Source of the DNA: Pampinifervens sp037481935
GTDB lineage: Bacteria > Aquificota > Aquificia > Aquificales > Aquificaceae
DNA length: 64,000 bases
Assembly (NCBI RefSeq): GCF_046159715.1
Contig: NZ_JBJXCT010000011.1
Location: forward strand, 3,512 to 67,511
Direction: 5' to 3'
Below the pieces are notes generated by a model. It ran no database searches. It worked only from the letters and a program-made list of their open reading frames with translations, and had not been told where the DNA came from. Of this stretch, positions 8,727-17,258 are shown piece after piece. A program made the position numbers and the translations under genes. How positions within the stretch are numbered: position 1 is the first letter of the stretch; each line of letters starts with the position of its first letter.

Positions 8727-9425
8727 TTAACCTCCTACATGATGTCTTCTTAAAACTTCAAGGAAGAGCGGGTTATCGTGCTTTAAGAGGTGTTCATCCA
8801 CATGAACCTTTGTTTCTGTCCTTGGTAGATAGTGATTGCCGGGGTTTGTTCCCATATCAGAGAAGAGCACGAAGCCGTTTCGCTCCTTTATAACTCTGTA
8901 TACTTCACTTTCTGGGTCTTCTATGTCCCCAAAGAACCTCGCCCTTGCAGGACAGGTAAGAACACAGGCAGGTCTTCTATGTTCTGGTGGCAGGGACTCG
9001 TCGTATATCCTGTCTATGCAGAGGGTGCACTTTTTCATCACCTTGTCCGCTTCATCAAACTCCCTACAGCCGTAGGGGCATGACCAGGAGCAGAGTTTAC
9101 AGCCTATGCAGTCATCGTAGTTTACCAGCACTATACCATCCTGCTCTCTCTTATAGCTGGCTCCAGTTGGACAGACAGGCACACAGGGCGCATCCTGACA
9201 GTGCAGACAGGACTTGGGAAGATGAAAGACCTGCGTGTTGGGAAATTCACCCATCTCATAGCTCATTATCCTGTTATACCATACGCCCTGTGGTTCCTTT
9301 CCATAGGGGTCAAAGTCGGAAAGGGGTCCAAAGGCCGCCTGAGTATTCCACTCCTTACAGTTGGTGGCACAGGCATGACAGCCAACGCAGGTGTTCAGGT
9401 CTATAACAAGGGCAAACTGTGCCAT
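8727..9425 (-). CDS. Four-cluster [4Fe-4S] ferredoxin-like subunit (SoeB/DmsB type)
   Basis: Electron-transfer subunit of 232 residues carrying four cysteine clusters: CVGCHACATNC at the N terminus, CLHCQDAPCVPVC, CIGCKLCSWSC, and the split CTLC ... CVLTC group, enough for four [4Fe-4S] centres. No signal peptide, so it should sit on the cytoplasmic face with the catalytic subunit. It moves electrons between the molybdenum subunit and the membrane anchor. In most organisms it follows the catalytic gene directly; here two Uma2 genes stand between them. Confidence 0.88.
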   Translation of the reverse strand: MAQFALVIDLNTCVGCHACATNCKEWNTQAAFGPLSDFDPYGKEPQGVWYNRIMSYEMGEFPNTQVFHLPKSCLHCQDAPCVPVCPTGASYKREQDGIVLVNYDDCIGCKLCSWSCPYGCREFDEADKVMKKCTLCIDRIYDESLPPEHRRPACVLTCPARARFFGDIEDPESEVYRVIKERNGFVLFSDMGTNPGNHYLPRTETKVHVDEHLLKHDNPLFLEVLRRHHVGG

Positions 9426-9427
9426 CT

Positions 9428-9973
9428 TTATACCTCCTCAAAAACTTCTTCTAAGTCAAGCTCTGTGTTAAGAATTTCAGACCTCACAGTGCCACTACGC
9501 ACTGCGGACGAATACAGTTTAAAGCCCTCCTCTGTGTTCACATATATTTCAAAGCTCCTGTCTATAGGGTCCACAAGCCAGTATTCCCTTACACCGGCGC
9601 GTTCATAAACCCTTTTCTTTACCTTCATGTCGTAGTATGCAGTGGATGGAGAGAGAATTTCCACAATCACGTCAGGAGGTCCATAAACGCCTCTGCCGGT
9701 TATTCTTGCCCTTGAGCCTTTGAGAATTACCATAATGTCCGGCTGATAGGCATTTTCATCATCAAGGTATAGGTCAACTGGCGCGTATATGACCTCACCC
9801 TTTTTTGTTTCCTCAAGCAGTCTGTAGAGTCTAACAAATAGCTTCTTTGAACTTCTAAAATGCTCAAACCCTAGTGCTGGGCTCATGACCAGTTCTCCCT
9901 CGATGAGCTGGTAGGGGCTTCCCTCTGGAAGGGCTTCGTAGTCCGCTATGGTCTTTTTCTCAATGGTCTTCAT
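9428..9973 (-). CDS. Uma2-family PD-(D/E)XK nuclease-like protein, copy 2 of soe operon
   Basis: A 181-residue Uma2 (DUF820) protein, a family with the PD-(D/E)XK endonuclease fold. The motif is visible as QPDIMV then VEILSPST followed by a lysine pair in the VKKRVYERAG helix and the family's REYWLVDP end. Role unknown. It is translationally coupled: its ATG overlaps the stop of the other Uma2 gene and its stop lies 2 bases before soeB. The first 41 or so bases (9937-9977) are identical to the start of its neighbour (10485-10525). Confidence 0.85.
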   Translation of the reverse strand: MKTIEKKTIADYEALPEGSPYQLIEGELVMSPALGFEHFRSSKKLFVRLYRLLEETKKGEVIYAPVDLYLDDENAYQPDIMVILKGSRARITGRGVYGPPDVIVEILSPSTAYYDMKVKKRVYERAGVREYWLVDPIDRSFEIYVNTEEGFKLYSSAVRSGTVRSEILNTELDLEEVFEEV

Positions 9974-10521
9974 GGCTCTATTCCCTCAAAAACCTCATCA
10001 AGAGAAAGCTCAAAGGATAGCACCTCAGACCTCACTGTGCCCTTCCCTTTTGCCCTGCTTATAAGTTCAAAACCTTTCTCTGTATTCAGATACACCTCAA
10101 GGCTCTTCCTGAGAGGGTCTACTATCCAGTATTCTCTCACGCCAGACCTCTCGTAAACATCCTTCTTCTGCGTCAGGTCGTAATAGGCGGTAGAAGGCGA
10201 GAGTATCTCCACCACCACATCGGGAGGTCCATGCACGCCTTTACTGGTTATCCTCGCCCTTGAGCCTTTGAGAACTACCATTATGTCCGGCTGGTAGGCG
10301 TTTTCTTCGTCAAGATAGAGGTCTACGGGGGCGTAAATGACCCTTCCCTTACCTGCACGGTATACCAAGTCAGCGAGTTTAAGCACAAGGTTAAAAGAGC
10401 TTCCAAAATGCTCAAAGCCTGGAGCTGGGCTCATGATAAGTTCCCCCTCTATTAGTTGATAGGGGCTGCCCTCGGGCAGTGCCTCGTAGTCCGCTATGGT
10501 CTTTTTCTCAATGGTCTTCAT
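9970..10521 (-). CDS. Uma2-family PD-(D/E)XK nuclease-like protein, copy 1 of soe operon
   Basis: A 183-residue Uma2/DUF820 protein, clearly a sister of the gene that follows it: same start (MKTIEKKTIADYEALPEGS), same QPDIMV, VEILSPST and REYWIVDP motifs. Its ATG overlaps the stop codon of soeA (ATGA), so ribosomes finishing soeA could re-start here. The catalytic D-E-K residues appear intact. A function for these proteins inside a respiratory operon is not known to me; a nuclease activity is assumed only from the fold family. Confidence 0.85.
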   Translation of the reverse strand: MKTIEKKTIADYEALPEGSPYQLIEGELIMSPAPGFEHFGSSFNLVLKLADLVYRAGKGRVIYAPVDLYLDEENAYQPDIMVVLKGSRARITSKGVHGPPDVVVEILSPSTAYYDLTQKKDVYERSGVREYWIVDPLRKSLEVYLNTEKGFELISRAKGKGTVRSEVLSFELSLDEVFEGIEP

Positions 10522-13361
10522 GGCTTATACCTCAGCACAGGCACCCATCTCTCTTTAATATAGTCAAGGGGCTGGATTTCAAACTGGGGATAGGTTTCCG
10601 GTGTCTGGTCCTCCGCCCTGTAGACTTTCACCTTTGTATCAAACCACGCAAGGTGCCCCGTTATGGGGTCTCCGTAGTAAACCTCCTTTCCACCTATGCG
10701 TATGCTGTGCGGTATCACATGGTTTAGGAGAAAGCCCTCATGCCCTTCTTCTGCCTCGGGCTTGAGACCCCATGCACCCTTCATCTTGCCTATGGCATTC
10801 CATGTCCAGACGGAGTTTGGTTCTGTAGTTTCTGTTAGAAATACCTGACACTTGACCTTTCCTACCCTTGACTCTACCCATACCCAGTCAAGATGTTTTA
10901 TGCCCAGCTTTTCTGCAGTCTTTGGGTTCATATACAGGTAGTTTCTCGTAGATATCTGTCTTAGCCAGACGTTCTGAGAATCCCAGGAGTGATACATCCA
11001 CTGAGGCCTTTGAGTGAAGGCATACAGAGGATACTCTTTGCTGGAAACCTCCTCTTCAAAGGGTGGATACCAGAAGGGCAGTGGGTCAAAGTATTTTACA
11101 AGCCTTTCCCTTAGGATTGGGTCGGCTGGTGGCTGATTTTTGCCCTCCCACAGCCCCTGACCGGCAAGCCTGAAGGTCTGGAGAGTTTCAAGGTAGAAGT
11201 TAAAGACTATAGGTGCGACCTTCTTGAGGAAGCCCACGCTCACAGCCCATTCCTGATAATCCTTATTTACGTGCCTGTAGAATCTCATGTTTTCCGGAAG
11301 CCTGTAGTAGAAAAAGCCTTTGTTCTTTATATACATCTCTAACTGTCTGGGGTTTGGCTCTCCCACAAAGTGCTTGTCTCCGTTCTTGCCTCTCCAGCCA
11401 GCAAGGGCACCCACACCCGGCCTTGGCTGCCAGTTTATGATAAAGTCCTTAAAGTCTTTATACTTTCTTGAGCCGTCAGGGTTAACAAAGCCCGGAAGTC
11501 TGAGCCTCGAGCCAAGCTCCACCATCACATCTCCCCAGCCCTTCACATCGTAGCCGTTTGCCACAGGGTCTATAATAGGATGCCTGAGGGCATCCACTGG
11601 ACCATCCACCGCGGAAGGCGGCCTGTCAAGAAGCGAAAGGGAAAACCATTGCTCAAGGTATGTGGCATCAGGAAGCACGAGGTCTGAATAGGCCACTTGC
11701 TCGCTGTAGAAGGCGTCTATAGTTATAACTCTGGGTATTATGTAGTTGCCCGCCGGGTCTGTTGCGGTCAGAGCCTCAATTATGTATGGTATGTTCTGGG
11801 AAGAATTCCATGCCATGTTTGCCATGTAAATCATCAGAACCTCAATGTGGTATGGGTTTCCTTCGTAGGCTGCGGGTATCACGTTGTGTATGAGCCCGTG
11901 AGCAGTCAGCGGGAACCACCAGCTGTAGGCATGGTCTATTCTTACAGGATTGCCCTTTTCATCCACAAGAAGGTCATCAGGGTTCTGAGGATATCCAAGA
12001 TGTGGACCTGGATATACTTCCCCGTATTTTATCTCGTCAGGTCTTGTTATCTTGTAGGGCTTGGGAAGGTCTTCTATGTGTTTGGGATAGGGTGGCTTGT
12101 TGAGAAAGCCTCCGGGCACATCCACCACACCCAGCATCATCATGAGCAGAAATACAGTCCTTGCGCTCTGGAAGCCGTTGCTGTGGGATGCCACACCCCT
12201 CATCATGTGGAAGGATACGGGTCTTCCTATGACCTTTTTGTGCTTTCTGCCCCACACATCCATCCACTCTATGGGGAACTCTATGGGATGATAAAGGGCT
12301 ATTGTGCCCATTTCCTTGGCAATTCTTTCTATGTCCTTTGCAGGTATGCCCGTTATTTTTTCCACCTTCTCCGGGCTGTAGTCTCTCACAAGCCTTTCTG
12401 CGAAGATATCAAAGGCGGGTCTGACTCTATAGCCCTCCGGGGTGGTGAACTCTCCTATGAAGGCTGGGTCAAGGTTGTCCGGGACTACCCTGTCCGCAGG
12501 CTGGAAGGACTGGGTCTTTCTATCAAAGACCATGGGCTTGCCTTCGGCGTTTCTGTAAAAGAGCCCATCCTTTGAAGTGCCCGGTGCCTGAATTACAAGC
12601 CATGGTGCGTTGGTGTATTCCCTGAGAAATTCCCAGTTAACAAGGTTGTATTTGAAAAGCACGTGCATTATGCCGAGAAAGAAGGCACCATCAGTTCCGG
12701 GCTTTATGGGGACCCACTCGTCTGCAACCGCACCGTAGCCCCAGCGCACAGGGTTTACCACCACAAACTTTCCACCCTTTCTTTTCATCTCTTGAATGCC
12801 AAGCTTGAAGGGATTGGAAGAGTGGTCTTCGGCCACACCTATAAGCATAAAATACTTGGTGTTTTCAAAATCCGCTTCTCCAAACTCCCAGAAGGAACCA
12901 CCGATAGAATAGAGGCCCGCTGCTGCAATGTTAACAGAGCAAAAACCACCGTGTGCTGCCCAGTTGACCGTTCCAAGCTGGCAGGAAAACCAGCCGTTCA
13001 TAGCCTGCATCTGGTCTCTTCCAGTAAAGAAGGCAATCCTGTAGGGACCTTTTTTCCTTGCCTCCTCCAGCCACTGGGTAGCAATCTGAAGGGCTTCTTC
13101 CCACTCAATCTCCCTGAATTGCCCGGAGCCTCTTGGACCAACTCTGAGAAGTGGTTTTCTTAGCCTTGCAGGGCTGTATTCCTTCATTATGCCAGAGGAA
13201 CCCTTGGCACAGAGAACACCTTTGTTGGTAGGATGGTCGTCGTTGCCCTTTATGTATGTCACTTTATTATTTCTTACATATACCTCTATACCACACCTGC
13301 ATGCACACATATAACATGTGCTGTAGGCTTTTCTGTCATAAAAGCTACCGCCTATCTCCAT
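10518..13361 (-). CDS. Molybdopterin oxidoreductase catalytic subunit, SoeA-like
   Basis: Catalytic subunit (947 residues) of a DMSO-reductase-family enzyme. The N terminus has a [4Fe-4S] motif C16-x2-C19-x3-C23-x27-C51, and C141 in the HGGFCSVN segment is a candidate molybdenum ligand. The start has a strong AGGAGG and there is no twin-arginine signal, so the enzyme should stay in the cytoplasm. That separates it from periplasmic polysulfide/sulfur reductases and fits SoeA, the cytoplasmic sulfite:quinone oxidoreductase subunit; a DMSO- or sulfur-reductase-like role remains possible. First gene of soeA-uma2-uma2-soeB-soeC. The 115-base region in front carries repeated ATAAG half-sites. Confidence 0.82.
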   Translation of the reverse strand: MEIGGSFYDRKAYSTCYMCACRCGIEVYVRNNKVTYIKGNDDHPTNKGVLCAKGSSGIMKEYSPARLRKPLLRVGPRGSGQFREIEWEEALQIATQWLEEARKKGPYRIAFFTGRDQMQAMNGWFSCQLGTVNWAAHGGFCSVNIAAAGLYSIGGSFWEFGEADFENTKYFMLIGVAEDHSSNPFKLGIQEMKRKGGKFVVVNPVRWGYGAVADEWVPIKPGTDGAFFLGIMHVLFKYNLVNWEFLREYTNAPWLVIQAPGTSKDGLFYRNAEGKPMVFDRKTQSFQPADRVVPDNLDPAFIGEFTTPEGYRVRPAFDIFAERLVRDYSPEKVEKITGIPAKDIERIAKEMGTIALYHPIEFPIEWMDVWGRKHKKVIGRPVSFHMMRGVASHSNGFQSARTVFLLMMMLGVVDVPGGFLNKPPYPKHIEDLPKPYKITRPDEIKYGEVYPGPHLGYPQNPDDLLVDEKGNPVRIDHAYSWWFPLTAHGLIHNVIPAAYEGNPYHIEVLMIYMANMAWNSSQNIPYIIEALTATDPAGNYIIPRVITIDAFYSEQVAYSDLVLPDATYLEQWFSLSLLDRPPSAVDGPVDALRHPIIDPVANGYDVKGWGDVMVELGSRLRLPGFVNPDGSRKYKDFKDFIINWQPRPGVGALAGWRGKNGDKHFVGEPNPRQLEMYIKNKGFFYYRLPENMRFYRHVNKDYQEWAVSVGFLKKVAPIVFNFYLETLQTFRLAGQGLWEGKNQPPADPILRERLVKYFDPLPFWYPPFEEEVSSKEYPLYAFTQRPQWMYHSWDSQNVWLRQISTRNYLYMNPKTAEKLGIKHLDWVWVESRVGKVKCQVFLTETTEPNSVWTWNAIGKMKGAWGLKPEAEEGHEGFLLNHVIPHSIRIGGKEVYYGDPITGHLAWFDTKVKVYRAEDQTPETYPQFEIQPLDYIKERWVPVLRYKP

Positions 13362-13421
13362 GGTAGACCTCCTGTGAAGTTATAAAATAAAACTTTTTCA
13401 CAGTCTTTCCCTTTCAACCTT

Positions 13422-13469
13422 CTTATATGTTTATAAGCCCGGCTTATTACTCCTATAAGCCTGTCTTAT
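13422..13469. promoter_or_regulatory. Array of ATAAG/CTTAT half-sites upstream of the soe operon
   Basis: Two 15-base inverted repeats of the form ATAAGCC-N-GGCTTAT lie at 13433-13447 (perfect) and 13455-13469 (one arm diverged), 22 bases centre to centre, i.e. two helical turns. A further CTTATA at 13422-13427 pairs with TATAAG at 13432-13437. This regular spacing is typical of binding sites for a dimeric regulator. The array is 61-108 bases before the soeA start. No convincing -10 box was found between array and gene. The regulator is unknown. Confidence 0.55.
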
Positions 13470-13476
13470 GTAGATA

Positions 13477-14445
13477 TTAAACCCTCACCTCCTTTACCCA
13501 CCCCCAGTTCTTCAGAGTCCATTCCACAGTCCTTTTTATACCCTCCTCAAGGCTCACCTGAGGCTTCCAGCCAAGAAGACTCTCAGCCTTCTGAATGTCC
13601 GCCCATGTGGCTTTCATATCAGCTTTGTGGAAATCTTTTAGCTCAAGCTGTGCCTTTTTGCCCGTGTATTTTTCTATGAGACCTATAACCTCCAGTAGAG
13701 TGTGGGGGTTGTTGTTGCCCAGGTTTATTATCTCGTAGCCTAGGGGCTTTGTGGCCAGTATGGTTCCCTCTGCAATGTCGTCAATGTAGGTAAAGTCCCT
13801 GCTCTGGGAACCGTCGCCAAAGACCTCAAGTGTCTTCCCTTCCAGAACCCACTTTATGAACCTGAAGATGCTCATGTCAGGCCTTCCTGCAGGACCGTAG
13901 ACGGTAAAATATCGAACCACAGACACATCTATGCCATACAGGTAGTGGTATGTGTAGCACAGCACCTCTGCAGACTTTTTGGAGGCAGCGTAGGGCGATA
14001 TGGGTGTGTTCACCGGCAGGTCTTCCCTGAAGGGCATGGGCTGTCCTGCATAAAGGGATGAAGTGGAAGCGAGCACAAACTTTTTTATGCCCCGCTCCCT
14101 GCAGAGCTCAAGGAGGTTGAGAGTTCCCAGCACATTGGTGGTAAAGTAAACTTGGGGGTTTTCTATGGAATACCTGACCCCTGCCCTTGCCGCCTCGTTT
14201 ATCACACAGTCAAAGGAATGCCTTTTAAAGGCCTCTTCCAGTGAATGCCTGTCCTCAATATCCATATGGTAGAAGGTAAAGTTCTCATACTCCTTCAGAA
14301 GCCCCAGCCTGTATTCCTTCAGCCTTGTATCGTAGTAATCGTTCATGTTGTCCACGCCAACAACTTTAAAACCCTTTTGAAGGAGCTTCTCTGAAACCTT
14401 CCACCCTATAAAGCCCGCACAGCCGGTGACCAGAAAGCTCTCCAT
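13477..14445 (-). CDS. NAD-dependent epimerase, UDP-glucuronate 4-epimerase-like
   Basis: Short-chain dehydrogenase-type nucleotide-sugar epimerase, 322 residues. It has the Rossmann motif VTGCAGFIGWKV at the N terminus, VDNMNDYYDTRLK (characteristic of UDP-glucuronate 4-epimerases), the catalytic YAASK (YxxxK) and the YGPAGRPDMSIFRF segment. It would make UDP-galacturonate for surface polysaccharide. No Shine-Dalgarno; a TAAAAT box lies 8 bases before the ATG. It is divergent from the dinG-like gene with only 16 bases between the two start codons, and runs toward the soe operon. Confidence 0.88.
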   Translation of the reverse strand: MESFLVTGCAGFIGWKVSEKLLQKGFKVVGVDNMNDYYDTRLKEYRLGLLKEYENFTFYHMDIEDRHSLEEAFKRHSFDCVINEAARAGVRYSIENPQVYFTTNVLGTLNLLELCRERGIKKFVLASTSSLYAGQPMPFREDLPVNTPISPYAASKKSAEVLCYTYHYLYGIDVSVVRYFTVYGPAGRPDMSIFRFIKWVLEGKTLEVFGDGSQSRDFTYIDDIAEGTILATKPLGYEIINLGNNNPHTLLEVIGLIEKYTGKKAQLELKDFHKADMKATWADIQKAESLLGWKPQVSLEEGIKRTVEWTLKNWGWVKEVRV

Positions 14446-14461
14446 GGCTTAGAATTTTAAC
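14446..14461. promoter_or_regulatory. 16-base divergent promoter core
   Basis: Only 16 bases separate two divergent ATGs. TAGAAT (14450-14455) faces right and ends 6 bases before the dinG-like ATG; TAAAAT on the other strand (14454-14459) faces left and ends 8 bases before the epimerase ATG. Both messages would begin at or next to the start codon. The -35 elements would have to lie inside the opposite coding regions; none is obvious. Confidence 0.5.
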
Positions 14462-16366
14462 ATGCCCCTTGAAATCTACGAATTTTTGCTGAAAAAAGGC
14501 TTAGAGAGAAGACCTGTGCAGGAAAAGTTCTTCAGCATTGTCCTGTCAGCCATAGAGGAGGGAAACAACTGCGTGAAGGTCATTCAGGCACCTACAGGAA
14601 CGGGAAAGACCTACGGCTATCTCATACCCCTTATGGAAAAGGGGCAGAAGGCCATAATCTCCACGGGAACAAAGCTCCTTCAGGAACAGCTACGCAGAGA
14701 CATAGAAACTCTGAGGTCTTGTTACTTATACATCTTCGGCAAGGAGATAAGCTATCTTGTTATGAAGGGCAAGAGCAACTATCTGTGCCTTGACAGGTAT
14801 TACGATCTGCCTCTGGAGAAAAGACCGGCTGAGCTGGAGATGGCTGTGGAGGGGAGCTGGGATGGAGATTTTGAATTTGTGAACCTTGAGACAGAGCTCA
14901 GAGAGAGGCTGTGTGTGGATGATGACTACTGCACGCCCCACTACAGGCAGACATGCAGTTTCAGGCAGGATTGCTACTACTGGGGAAGGTTAAAAAGGCT
15001 TGAAAGGCAGGCGGACCTTCTTGTGGTAAACCATGCCCTCCTGAGCCTGAAGGAGTTTGAAAACCCTGAAGAAAGGGTGCTGGTGCTTGACGAAGCCCAT
15101 GAGCTTGACAGATACATAACCAGCAGTCTCACATCAGGGGTATCCCTTTATACCCTCAGAGTGGACATAATGGGCAAGGTGCTTGATTTTCTGAAGGAGG
15201 CAAGGTTTGAGCCGGAGGAATTTTTCATAAAAAACTTTGAGAGGCTCTTTAAGGAACAGAAGGAGGAGCTCCCGCTTGAGAGCCTTCAGCCTTATGCAGA
15301 AGCCTTTGAAAAGAGCATACTCTCACCACTGCTATTTTTCCACAGGACCATAAGGGAGAACCTTATATCAGAGCTCACAGGCTTTATCACAGACAGAATT
15401 TTTGTGAGCCTTACTTTTAAGGATTATCTTCTCAAGAGCGGTCTCGTTGACTGGGAAAGATACCTTGACCTGAAGGCAAACCTTGAGAAACCAACTGAAG
15501 AAGAGGAAAGGTGGATAAAGAGGCTAAGAAACTATGAGCTTCTCACAAGAAGACTGCAGAAAGTCAGAGAATTTTACAGAATCATGAAGGAAGACCCTCC
15601 CGGTATGGGATACCTTGTGGGCAGGCGATTCAGTAAAAGACTTCAGACTTTCAACTACTGGCTGGAAGTGTTCCCAGTTTTTCCGGCGGGACATGTAGAT
15701 TTCACAGAATACAGGGCTGTAATAATAACCTCTGCCACCGTTGAACCCGAGGATATAAGGCAGACTCTCGGAATAAGCGGAGAATACTACGAGCTGGAGC
15801 ATACCTTTCCCTACGAGAGGGTCAATTTTCTCCTTTACTCTGCAGACCCGAGAAAAAAGGAAGAGTGGGAGAACTGCCTCAAAGACGCCTACAGATACCT
15901 GAGAAGTTTACATGAGAGAGTGCTTGTGCTTCTTACTAACAGAGAACACATAAAGCTCTTTGAAAGGGAGGAAGGGGTTGCCTTTCAGGGGGATGAGCCC
16001 CTGTCCGGTCTTCTTGAAGACCTGAGGTCCGGAAGGATAAGTGCACTGGTCGGTCTTGACAGCCTCTGGTTTGGGGTTGATGTAAAGGGTGAGAAGGGGA
16101 TCCTCATGGCAAAGCTGCCCTTTGAGAGCCCCGAAGAGCCAATAACCTTTCACAGGATAAGGTTTCTGAAATCTGCGGGACTTGACCCCTTTGAATACCA
16201 GAAGAGAAAGGCTCTCATAAAGTTCAGGCAGGGTATAGGCAGGCTCATGAGGAGCAGGGAAGACAGGGGCACCATAGTGCTCTGCGACAGGAGAATATTC
16301 AGGTTCAGAGAGTTTCTCAGGGCTCTGGAGGAGCTGGGCATCAGGATTAAGCATATAAGCACATAA
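14462..16366 (+). CDS. DinG/XPD-type Fe-S superfamily 2 helicase
   Basis: ATP-dependent 5'-3' DNA helicase related to DinG, 634 residues. Visible are Walker A APTGTGKT near residue 45, a cysteine-rich insertion (C in SNYLC, then C-VDDDYC, QTC, QDC around residues 100-175) expected to hold a [4Fe-4S] cluster, the DEAH box LVLDEAHELD, and C-terminal motif VI with RQGIGRLMRS. It likely resolves R-loops or unusual DNA structures. Starts without a Shine-Dalgarno. Nothing suggests linkage with the genes around it. Confidence 0.88.
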   Translation: MPLEIYEFLLKKGLERRPVQEKFFSIVLSAIEEGNNCVKVIQAPTGTGKTYGYLIPLMEKGQKAIISTGTKLLQEQLRRDIETLRSCYLYIFGKEISYLVMKGKSNYLCLDRYYDLPLEKRPAELEMAVEGSWDGDFEFVNLETELRERLCVDDDYCTPHYRQTCSFRQDCYYWGRLKRLERQADLLVVNHALLSLKEFENPEERVLVLDEAHELDRYITSSLTSGVSLYTLRVDIMGKVLDFLKEARFEPEEFFIKNFERLFKEQKEELPLESLQPYAEAFEKSILSPLLFFHRTIRENLISELTGFITDRIFVSLTFKDYLLKSGLVDWERYLDLKANLEKPTEEEERWIKRLRNYELLTRRLQKVREFYRIMKEDPPGMGYLVGRRFSKRLQTFNYWLEVFPVFPAGHVDFTEYRAVIITSATVEPEDIRQTLGISGEYYELEHTFPYERVNFLLYSADPRKKEEWENCLKDAYRYLRSLHERVLVLLTNREHIKLFEREEGVAFQGDEPLSGLLEDLRSGRISALVGLDSLWFGVDVKGEKGILMAKLPFESPEEPITFHRIRFLKSAGLDPFEYQKRKALIKFRQGIGRLMRSREDRGTIVLCDRRIFRFREFLRALEELGIRIKHIST

Positions 16367-16372
16367 ATATGC
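16351..16372. promoter_or_regulatory. Inverted repeat upstream of the DsrE-like gene
   Basis: GCATAT (16351-16356) and ATATGC (16367-16372) form an inverted repeat with a 10-base centre, overlapping the end of the dinG-like gene and 74 bases before the DsrE-like start. No T-run follows, so an operator is likelier than a terminator. It also contains an ATAAG like those in front of the soe operon, but with different spacing. Weak evidence. Confidence 0.25.
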
Positions 16373-16445
16373 CTTATCTCCTGCTCCAGAGGTTTTATAG
16401 CTCTTCCAGACTCGCCCCTTATATTTTTCACAAGGAGGTGCGTAT

Positions 16446-16955
16446 ATGGACAGAAGGGGCTTTTTCAGATGGTTATCCTTGCTTGCTTCCGTGCCTTTAA
16501 TTAACAGAGTAGGACAGGCAAGCCCGCAGAGGCTTGACATGTCTCAGGTAAAAAGGGAGGCAGAGGTTGGAGTTATCTACCACTGCGACTTTCCTCAGGA
16601 GGACAGGTTCAGGACCATGCTCAGAAATATAGGCAACCACCTTTCTGTCTATGACTTTAACCCTATGAAAATAAAAATCGTGGTGGTAGCTCACGGACCT
16701 GGAGTGAAGTTCTTTATGAAGGACCTGTCGGGCAGTCCATGGGAAAAGGAAACCATAAAGATTCAGGAGCTTTACGAAGAGGAAAAATCCCTCTCCATGT
16801 ATGGTGTAGAGTATCTCATATGCAACATAACCCTTCAGAGGCTTAAGCTGGATGCCAGCAAACTACATGAATTTACGAAGATAGTGCCATCAGGTGTCGG
16901 CATAGTAGGACACCTTCAGGCTGTTGAAAGATTTGCTTACATAAAGGTGCAGTAG
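16446..16955 (+). CDS. Exported DsrE-family protein with Tat-like signal
   Basis: A 169-residue DsrE/DsrF-like protein, a fold used in sulfur transfer. The N terminus DRRGFFRWLSLLASVPL reads as a twin-arginine signal, so it probably acts in the periplasm. Segments YHCDFPQ near the start of the domain, VVVAHGPGVKFF and YLICNITL follow the DsrE pattern; C in LICNIT is the candidate reactive cysteine. The ATG follows a strong AAGGAGG. Periplasmic DsrE proteins are common in sulfur-oxidising thermophiles, fitting the sulfur theme of the molybdoenzyme operon. Confidence 0.75.
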   Translation: MDRRGFFRWLSLLASVPLINRVGQASPQRLDMSQVKREAEVGVIYHCDFPQEDRFRTMLRNIGNHLSVYDFNPMKIKIVVVAHGPGVKFFMKDLSGSPWEKETIKIQELYEEEKSLSMYGVEYLICNITLQRLKLDASKLHEFTKIVPSGVGIVGHLQAVERFAYIKVQ

Positions 16956-16956
16956 C

Positions 16957-17220
16957 CTAAAAGCCGAAGGTCATGGGGATGTCCATGTTCACATCCTTGA
17001 CCTCTTTTATGTCAGGAAATTTATTCCTGAGAGCCCTCTCTATGCCTGCCTTGAGCGTAAGCACGGACATGCCACAGCCTGAGCAGGCCCCCACCATTCT
17101 CACAAGCACAGTGCCATCCTCCTTTATGTCCACCAGCTCCACATCACCCCCATCAAACCTGAGGGCTGGCCTTATCTCATCAAGAACCGCTTCAACCTCT
17201 TCCCATGTGGGCATTGCCAT
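16957..17220 (-). CDS. NifU C-terminal-domain (Nfu-type) Fe-S carrier
   Basis: An 87-residue stand-alone NifU-like domain that carries and delivers [4Fe-4S] clusters. It has the family start EVEAVLDEIRPALRFDGGDVEL and the CSGCGMS motif (CxxC) that binds the cluster between two subunits. An AAGGAGG precedes the ATG. It lies 1 base from the end of the convergent DsrE-like gene and is divergent from rimM. Many proteins of this window (soe, nuo, rimO, dinG) need Fe-S clusters. Confidence 0.92.
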   Translation of the reverse strand: MAMPTWEEVEAVLDEIRPALRFDGGDVELVDIKEDGTVLVRMVGACSGCGMSVLTLKAGIERALRNKFPDIKEVKDVNMDIPMTFGF

Positions 17221-17258
17221 CTTTTTCCTCCTTTAAAAAGTGTATAAACTATAAGAGT

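Noticed and set aside
11697..12575. 292-codon open frame opposite soeA
   Set aside because: soeA is a clear molybdoenzyme with motifs throughout this stretch; the antisense product has no recognisable features.
13362..13476. Twin-arginine signal or additional upstream start for the molybdoenzyme
   Set aside because: The ATG at 13361 has a strong AGGAGG, and upstream sequence has no RR motif in frame.
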